A stretch of DNA of 64,000 nt from Dendrolimus kikuchii (Eukaryota; Arthropoda; Insecta; Lepidoptera; Lasiocampidae): assembly GCA_019925095.2 (NCBI GenBank), contig CM034411.1:7772001-7836000 (forward strand), written 5' to 3'. Positions within the stretch are counted from its first letter, which is position 1; every line of letters starts with the position of its first letter. Shown piece by piece: positions 57,826 through 64,000 of the stretch. The position numbers were made by a program, and so were the translations under genes. The notes below the pieces were generated by a model. That model did no database searches. It saw nothing but the letters and a program-made list of their open reading frames with translations, and had not been told where the DNA came from.

Positions 57826-57929
57826 GTACCTGTAAGCAGATATTTCAAAAACGCTTATTCTCTGAAAGCTACGAATAGGGAAATAAATATTCTCTTTATT
57901 TCTATTACACATTTTTTGACATCTACGAT

Positions 57930-58105
57930 TTGCATATTGTAGCAATTACAATTTGCTTACCGTGAACGAAAACATCGCGATAAAACCTGCACACCGAGAT
58001 AACCGATATATCAAACCCGGTTAGCCTTGGAAAGCATGGCGTAAATACTTTCCATTCCCGTATAAGAAAATTGGGAGGCCTCAGCCCAGCAATGAGACGT
58101 AAAGG
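57930..58105 (+). repeat. SINE family 2, diverged copy without head
   Basis: GCATATTGTAGCAATTACAATTTGC, AAAACCTGCACACCGAGATAACCGAT, GGGAGGCCTCAGCCCAGCAATG. Confidence 0.7.
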
Positions 58106-59065
58106 TTACACAGTAGGTTTAGAGATTCCTCACAATCTTTTACATCATCTTCAGCGAATTGTTTTAACAATATATGTGTAAGTATTAGTAGTACTTATTA
58201 ATCTTATAAGTAACTTGTTTAGCTTGGGGATATATACTGCGTGTGCTTGTCTGCCGGTTATTAAATAAAACCTGCCATAAAACTTCAAGTTAAAACTTTG
58301 TTGCGATTCATTTTGCCACTTATCGGTTGCCATTCGTTTTTCCACTTGTCCGTTGAAGTTTCACTTCTACTATGTTTCCCAGGACACATTTCGATTTTTC
58401 GCAGGTTTATTGCAAATTATGATTTGGTTAGGTTTAGTACATTTTAATGAAGGCTTTTTTTATTTAAACATATTTTATGTTATCAAACAAAAAAACTAAT
58501 TTCAATCCGGAAACAAAAAACTCATCCATAGGATACTTTAAAATTATGCCGCCTCTCACCATGTCTAGTCTAAATGTATACCGCTCCTCCACGCGGCCTT
58601 AACGCTTTTTCGTGACAGAAAAATCCTAAGACCCCCGTTTATATAGAAGTTTCACTTCAAAAATGAAACCCTGCTCTTTTATATAGACATTGTTTAAGAA
58701 TTTATTACCTACTCAATGAAAGGTTTTTATTAGATTATCTTTTTAAGTTTGAAAATATTTTTTTTTTGAATATTTTGTTAGTTGTCTTAAAAGCAAAGTA
58801 CAGATTAGAGCAGATTAGTGTAATATATGGGGTTCTCGTCAAAGCAATTATAATTCGCTAATCATTCACACCTGTGACTGCAAATGATATTTCCGCTCTG
58901 TCATACACTACGCCCTAACCCAGTGAAGTTAGAAGCGGTCAACAGCTGCGTTCGCGAGTGGATTAAAACAATTGATTAATTCAAGTGCAACGAGCTGAAT
59001 GGAGATGCTGGACGCCTTCCAGATGCCCTCGGGCGTGCAAGACGTGTTCACACTGTATATATGCA
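58106..59065. other. Non-coding stretch with a small GC-rich patch
   Basis: 58985-59048 is GC-rich with a short ATG-initiated frame (MEMLDAFQMPSGVQDVFT) of coding-like third-base composition, but it ends after 23 codons. Otherwise featureless. Confidence 0.35.
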
Positions 59066-59275
59066 ACTAGCTTTTCCCCATGACTTTGGTCGCGTTAATG
59101 TAGATCTTGTCAATCAATTCAGATATTTTCTCTATCCCGCGTGAATAGTACATTTCTACTGGATGAAATATATTTTTGCAACCGTGAATAAACACGTCGT
59201 CATGGTAATCTGTCATTGCATCACTTCAACATTTGTTATTAAGTTGTAACGGTGGCGGCGTTAAAAAAACATGAC
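59066..59275 (+). repeat. Diverged ACTAGC...CGCG repeat
   Basis: AACTAGCTTTTCCCCATGACTTTGG resembles the start of the repeat at 27915; CTATCCCGCGTGAATAG is also typical. End not defined. Confidence 0.4.
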
Positions 59276-59650
59276 TGCAGCGCCTTCCATTGAGCTTTAT
59301 TTTAACAATACTTTTTTCTTGATGAAAGGTATCCTATATATACCCTCTTCTGTCTTTCTATATTGTGTATGCAAAACTTCATCGGTTAAATAGTTAAGGT
59401 GTGAAAGCATAAAAACAAACAAATTCCCATTAAGATGAAGAAAGTAATTTAGGTATTTATTTATTAATGTACAGGTATACATCTATAGTAGATATTTCAA
59501 TAGCCACGTTGAGTGCCTCATGCTGAAAATGATGAGTGTTATATGGTAATAAATAAATCGAGCAAGTAAGCAGTAGCCCACTTACCATTGAGATATAACA
59601 TGTCTTATATGATCTAAGCCACGAACATTGAATGATTTCCTAGGGATGTT
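59276..59650. other. AT-rich stretch
   Basis: Nothing recognised. Confidence 0.5.
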
Positions 59651-59892
59651 TTTATTTTTTATTTATTTTTTATTGCAGGAGTTCAGCAGACAGGCAGACG
59701 GCCCGTTTGATGGAAAGCGGTTACCATCGCCTATGGACATTTGCAACACCAAAGGTGCTACAAATGCGCTGCTGCTCTCTTAAAGGAAACTGGAACCTGG
59801 TCACTAATGCCGGAACACAACACAAGGTTGTTATGGCGGCATACTCTAGACCAGGGGTGGTCGCCATCCAGTCGAGCAAATACCCTACCACC
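59651..59892 (-). mobile_element. SINE-like family 1, copy 7 (5'-truncated)
   Basis: ATTGCAGGAGTTCAGCAGACAGG through TACCCTACCACC, where it ends abruptly at a T run. Confidence 0.75.
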
Positions 59893-60767
59893 TTTTTTTG
59901 GCATATGGCTATGAAACCTTAAAAAAGTAGTAATCCAAAATACCCCTTATCTCAAAAACTATTCAGCGTATATCGTTCAAACCAATTTTCCTTAAAAGTA
60001 TTTTCGAAGAACTATAACTTCAGTTTTTCACGAAATGTTCTCTTAATAATTCAAAAGTTAGCAGGCAGGGACATCATTTTACGATTTTGGAAGTGAATAT
60101 CTCGCCACCTACCTACCATGATAGACAGACGTCAACTTTGTTGTGATTTTTTGTTTATCTACAAACACATACCACAGTGTCGTGGCCAACGCTAATCTTT
60201 ATTTTTTTCGATTTTACTGTGGCATAGTTAAGCGGAATATAGAGTACCGATTGCTGCTAAATATCCACATAGCTCCAACAGCTTCCGAGAAACAAGAGTC
60301 TGACGTGAAAGACAGACAGTTCTTATAAAAAATCGGGAGGTGTTAATCCAGCAATGGAACATTTATGGAGTGATCTGTATAATATATATCGTAATCGTGG
60401 AAAAAATGGATGAGACCCTAGGTTATACAGTAAACATAACAAAATTTGTAACGTGACAACTGCAATAAGACATGTAATTTATAATATAACTTCCAGTTTT
60501 CCCAGATCTTAATAACCTTATTTCATTAGAGAAATTAATAGAGTCGATATTAAACCGATTTTATAGTCTCTATAAAATTTAAATTTGATGAACCAAGTGG
60601 ACGTAGTTCTGCAAAGCGGAACTTATCCATAAGATGACAGTTTTGAGATAAAAAGATATTTGGCATAGAACACAAAAAATCTTAAATAATGCACATATAA
60701 AAGAGCTCGTGTTTAAATACATATCTAGAGCTAAAATGTCATATGCTTATTATCTGGATCTGTATTA
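59893..60767. other. Non-coding stretch with a SINE tail scrap
   Basis: 60325-60380 (ATCGGGAGGTGTTAATCCAGC, ATGGAACATTTATGGAGTG) is the last ~55 bp of SINE family 2. The remainder has no recognised content. Confidence 0.5.
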
Positions 60768-61068
60768 TGCGTGCAAGAATGGAGAAAGAATACAATTTCC
60801 TGCGGTCGGGCGGCCTGATTTAAGAGGCGACAAAACAATCCACAGCCAGGTGGTGGGGTATTTGTCCGTCTGGAAGGCTACCACCCCTAGTCTACGGTAT
60901 GCCGCCTAACAACCTTGACTTGTGTTCCGACATTAATGGTCAGTCACCCTTTAAAGAGTAGCAGCGCATTTGTAGCACCTTTGGTGTTGCAAGTCGCTTT
61001 TGTTGTCGGTTTCTATCAGATGGGCCGTCTACCTGTCTGCTGAACTCATACAATAAAAATAAAATAAA
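60768..61068 (+). mobile_element. SINE-like family 1, copy 8 (nearly full length)
   Basis: GCGTGCAAGAATGGAGAAAG to CTGAACTCATACAATAAAAATAAAA; small internal deletions. Confidence 0.75.
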
Positions 61069-61884
61069 TCTGTGTCATGTGTCTATGTACACGAACATAA
61101 TTGCAGACAAAATACACGAATTCTTGTCGACTTTCTAAAAGCAGCAATATCGATTCATTTTCAGTCAATATGAATGATAACAAAAGCCGATATGCATTTA
61201 AATTTATATGCAGATGTGACATAAGCCCAAAGAACTACTGAGGGTGGATTATCAAACATCTTTAATTGAGGAGAAATTCTGGCAAATCGTAGATGGCGTA
61301 TCTTGATACTAGAAGTTCATAACTTAGCGAGAACATTATAATAATTTGAGAGCTGTCAAGTACCAAACTTTATTATACGTGAGCTGTATGTGGGAGGTAC
61401 TTTAGTATTAAGCATACGTGTTTGTGATTAGTTTACAGACTTTAATTTACTTATATAAGCTTTGGCTAAAACACCTTGCAAAGAAGAATACGATAAATTA
61501 TTTTTAAAGCCTGTATTAAAATACACAAGTATCATGTAACGAGATATCCCGTAAAAGCCTAATGAATAAATTAATAAAATATGGTTTGTTCGCGTAATAA
61601 TTTGTAAATATTAACGACTTATCCATTTTTGCAATATTTCAACTGCATTTTATCTCTTTATGCATACAAATATTTATATTAGTAAGGTAAGTTACGGTAA
61701 CTCTTTATTGTACATCAAAGCAAAGACAAACAGATGTACAAAAATATAAAAGATAGTACAACGGGCGTACTAATCAGTTTATAAATAATAAAGAGATAAA
61801 GCGCTAGCCATGCTATACGAGTAAGATTTTCTTCTTTATTTGAGATTATTGCTCCAACGCCGTATGGAGATTGATTTATAAAAA
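61069..61884. other. AT-rich stretch
   Basis: 61695-61800 (CTCTTTATTGTACATC) may be the polyadenylation end of a minus-strand retroelement. No gene. Confidence 0.4.
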
Positions 61885-62215
61885 AAATGTGTGTGTGTGT
61901 GGAGTTCACACGCAGTAGAAGTGAAACAAAGTGTGACAAGTGGTAGGAGGAATTCTAAATTTCGTGACGTCACATTTATATATTATATCATTATAATATA
62001 TATATAAGCTTTAAAACACGAAATTTGAAGTATTAACAAAAAACTTATAAACATTTCCAAATCTATCTGTATGAGCATAGTTTTTAAATGATTAATTATA
62101 ATGTATTCTATCTCATTCTCTCGCAGGCTTAGTTCTATAGATTTGTGTTTATCTGTTTTTAGTGTCGGTTTTTCGTTTCATCGAGTTTCAAATCACAACG
62201 ATTCAAAAAAAGTTT
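61885..62215 (+). repeat. Interspersed repeat, copy B of the 4862-5225 pair; uninterrupted version of 21475-21970
   Basis: (TG)n, GGAGTTCACACGCAGTAGAAG, GTGTGACAAG, TTTCGTGACGTCACATTTATA, AACACGAAATTTGAAGTATTAAC, CTCTCGCAGGCTTAG, CAAATCACAACGATTC. Confidence 0.65.
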
Positions 62216-62269
62216 CACTTCAAAAACCTTTATCCATGACAAGCATGTGCCAGCGAAATTGTTAGTGAT

Positions 62270-62470
62270 ATACAATGGAGACAGTAAGCAAAATGCGACC
62301 TCAGCGCCATCTTTTGTTGATTCGGGGTTCAAACCAAGCTCTGCGTCAAGTTTCATTTAAATCTGTTCTGTACATTTCACGTGATGCTCTAAAGAGATAG
62401 GCTATCCAGATTAAAATTCTAAAAGTTGCTTTACGAAATCTGCTGTTCTGAATAAGCTCTGCTGATTTTT
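62270..62470 (+). repeat. Interspersed repeat family J fragment
   Basis: AGTTTCATTTAAATCTGTTCTGTACATTTCACGTGATGCTCTAA and TTTACGAAATCTGCTG match 31175-31265. Confidence 0.55.
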
Positions 62471-62735
62471 TTTTTATTTAAAAATTAAAGGTAGAAAGTT
62501 GACAGCCCCAACAGATTTATCATATTATTACAGATCTCAAAAGAAATTGACAAACATATTATACGTAATGTAAATTAAATATACAATTAGAAATTGTTAC
62601 CAACAGAACCCATATATAAATAAACGTTCAATAAAACAGTATGTGACAATTTAAGTGGAATGCGACCTAAATTACACAGTTAAATCTGCGAAAGACGGTG
62701 GATACAAAAATATTTTCTTGATAAGTGATTAGCAT

Positions 62736-62912
62736 TAAATACATACATACATACATACATAACTTCACGCCAGTTCCCTTGCGGGGTAGGCACGAACAAC
62801 AGAGCGCCATTTAGGCCCATTCTTACACACCTCACTTGCTTCTTTGACATTCATAACTCTTGTCATGCACACTCGTCTGTTCTTAAGGCTCCTGACATCA
62901 CCCTCCGCTAGT
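62736..62912 (-). pseudogene. LINE C-terminal remnant with (TATG)n tail
   Basis: Minus strand reads VRSLKNRRVCMTRVMNVKEA, SEVCKNGPKWRSVVRAYPAR, ELA, TGA and then TATG repeats (plus-strand ACAT repeats 62736-62760). The K-W-R near the end and the short simple-repeat tail are typical of LINE ORF2 termini. The same 3' end occurs at 23995-24060 and 480-512. Only about 44 codons remain. Confidence 0.7.
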
Positions 62913-63316
62913 TAAAAGCATTAAATAACTGTTTTTAATATTATATAAATTATAGGACTTTATGTGAATTGACTTGGAATGTAGTTTCTTTGTCTTTTCA
63001 GAGAAACACATAATTTTTATTACATGAATTCCTAAATGAATAAAGAGTTGTCTTATACGTATTTAAAAGATTCTGGGATCAAATTTTCAGAATGCTTACT
63101 TAATTATAACCGTCCTTAGTCAATCGCAATTCACTTCTGGATGTAGGCGTTCTCAAATTGTCGCCGTATATACGTAAATAAATTAATTTTAAAAAATGTC
63201 TTTGACTCAAGAAGACATGTGAAATATCACATATCTAAGCGTTAGTAGTTCTCAAGATAATCAGTTGTGATTGACTATGCCGGGTGTCCCAATTTGCACC
63301 CGATCGGTTCACTAAA
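62913..63316. other. AT-rich stretch
   Basis: Nothing recognised. Confidence 0.5.
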
Positions 63317-63565
63317 TGGACCTACTTATGCAAAATGGAACCAACTCACATACTGACAGTTTTGAGAAAAAGCCGTTTTTATTAAAATTTTGCGTACAAA
63401 AAAATATGTCTATATTTTGGAAAAAACATTTAGAATATTGTATATTATATTTTCTCGTTATGATTTTTATTGAGTCGATAGAAGGTGCATTTTGAAAGTC
63501 TTCTGCATCATTAACCCAATTTTGGCATGATTGTGGATTGGTTCTGTTTTGCATAAGTAGGTCCA
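63317..63565. mobile_element. 249-bp MITE with 28-bp terminal inverted repeats
   Basis: 63317-63344 begins TGGACCTACTTATGCAAAA and its reverse complement is at 63538-63565 with two differences. Interior AT-rich, no transposase. No certain target duplication. Confidence 0.7.
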
Positions 63566-63875
63566 AATGTTCTTATAAATCAAAAAATGTATTAAAAAGC
63601 ATTATTATTAGAAAATTAAGAATGCGATTATTAGACATTTTATTAAATAAACATTAATTTTTAAAAACTTTGTATTTTTGTTTGTTCCAATCGACAACTC
63701 TAAATCCCGCTTTGTTCACCTTCGGTCCCGATTTAAAACAAAATGGACCTGGCAATATTAGTTGTGACAGACATATAAACATACCGGAGCGATACTATTA
63801 CTTCCTTTTTACCTTTAGATATTGCCACTTCCCCGCCTGGAATAATGTTAGTGTTAGTAGCTGTGTCATGCAGAA
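63566..63875. other. Stretch without recognised features
   Basis: The 69-codon frame at 63670-63879 has no motif. Confidence 0.45.
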
Positions 63876-64000
63876 GTAGCCGGGGGCTCAATGCGTTATT
63901 TGAGATGCAACATTAATGACGTTAAACATTAACAGTTAACTCATGAATATACACTATCATTAACGCGGTATTTTTAACGCTATATGTAAGTTGCGTTTGG
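63876..64000 (+). mobile_element. MITE family F, copy running off the window end
   Basis: CAATGCGTTATTTGAGATGCAAC, GACGTTAAACATTAAC and TTAACGCGGTATTTTTAACGC match 35805-35905. Confidence 0.6.

Overview
The window looks like AT-rich nuclear DNA from an insect, most likely a moth or butterfly (Lepidoptera). Evidence: no prokaryote-style gene packing; many short degenerate repeats; a Helitron of the type common in Lepidoptera (starts TCTATATATATAAAAA, ends with a GCCGGGTCAG-CTAG terminus); LINE C-termini of insect RTE- and Jockey/CR1-like type; a Penelope-like retroelement; and tRNA-derived SINE copies. No intact host protein-coding gene is visible. I read the window as a large intergenic or intronic interval filled with transposable elements of several ages. 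The species is not determinable from the sequence alone.

Layout. 1-7.5 kb: scattered retroelement tails and a GC-rich repeat block (2.5-3.2 kb). 7.5-9.7 kb: a complete 752-bp hAT-type MITE with an 8-bp target duplication, then a complete 389-bp non-autonomous Helitron. 10.4 kb: a long (TA)n tract. 14.6-16.6 kb: the only long intact reading frame, a 5'-truncated Penelope-like element (PLE) encoding reverse transcriptase plus GIY-YIG endonuclease, bounded by 71-bp inverted repeats and a 14-bp direct repeat. Its 3' region holds a hammerhead-ribozyme-like fold. Three further PLE ends lie at 33.0, 37.4 and 54.0 kb. 17.4-17.8 kb: a coding-like frame with one internal stop. 21-24.7 kb: nested MITE, SINE-like and LINE fragments. 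26-36 kb: GC-rich repeats, an old LINE/SINE chimera and a MITE family. 37.8-38.1 and 42.7-43.8 kb: GC-rich, apparently non-repeat islands, the best candidates for host regulatory or 5'-exon sequence. 45.6-49.0 kb: a decayed Tc1/mariner-superfamily element with 16-bp terminal inverted repeats. 50-64 kb: more LINE, SINE and MITE copies, including a head-to-head fold-back cluster at 55.2-56.0 kb.

Relations between parts. The abundant SINE-like family (eight copies) shares its 3' tail with the LINE remnant at 35 kb, as expected for a SINE that borrows a partner LINE's reverse transcriptase. A second, tRNA-derived SINE family has five copies. The PLE copies share the ribozyme-like domain. Most conclusions rest on comparing copies within the window; family names are given only where protein motifs or termini are diagnostic.
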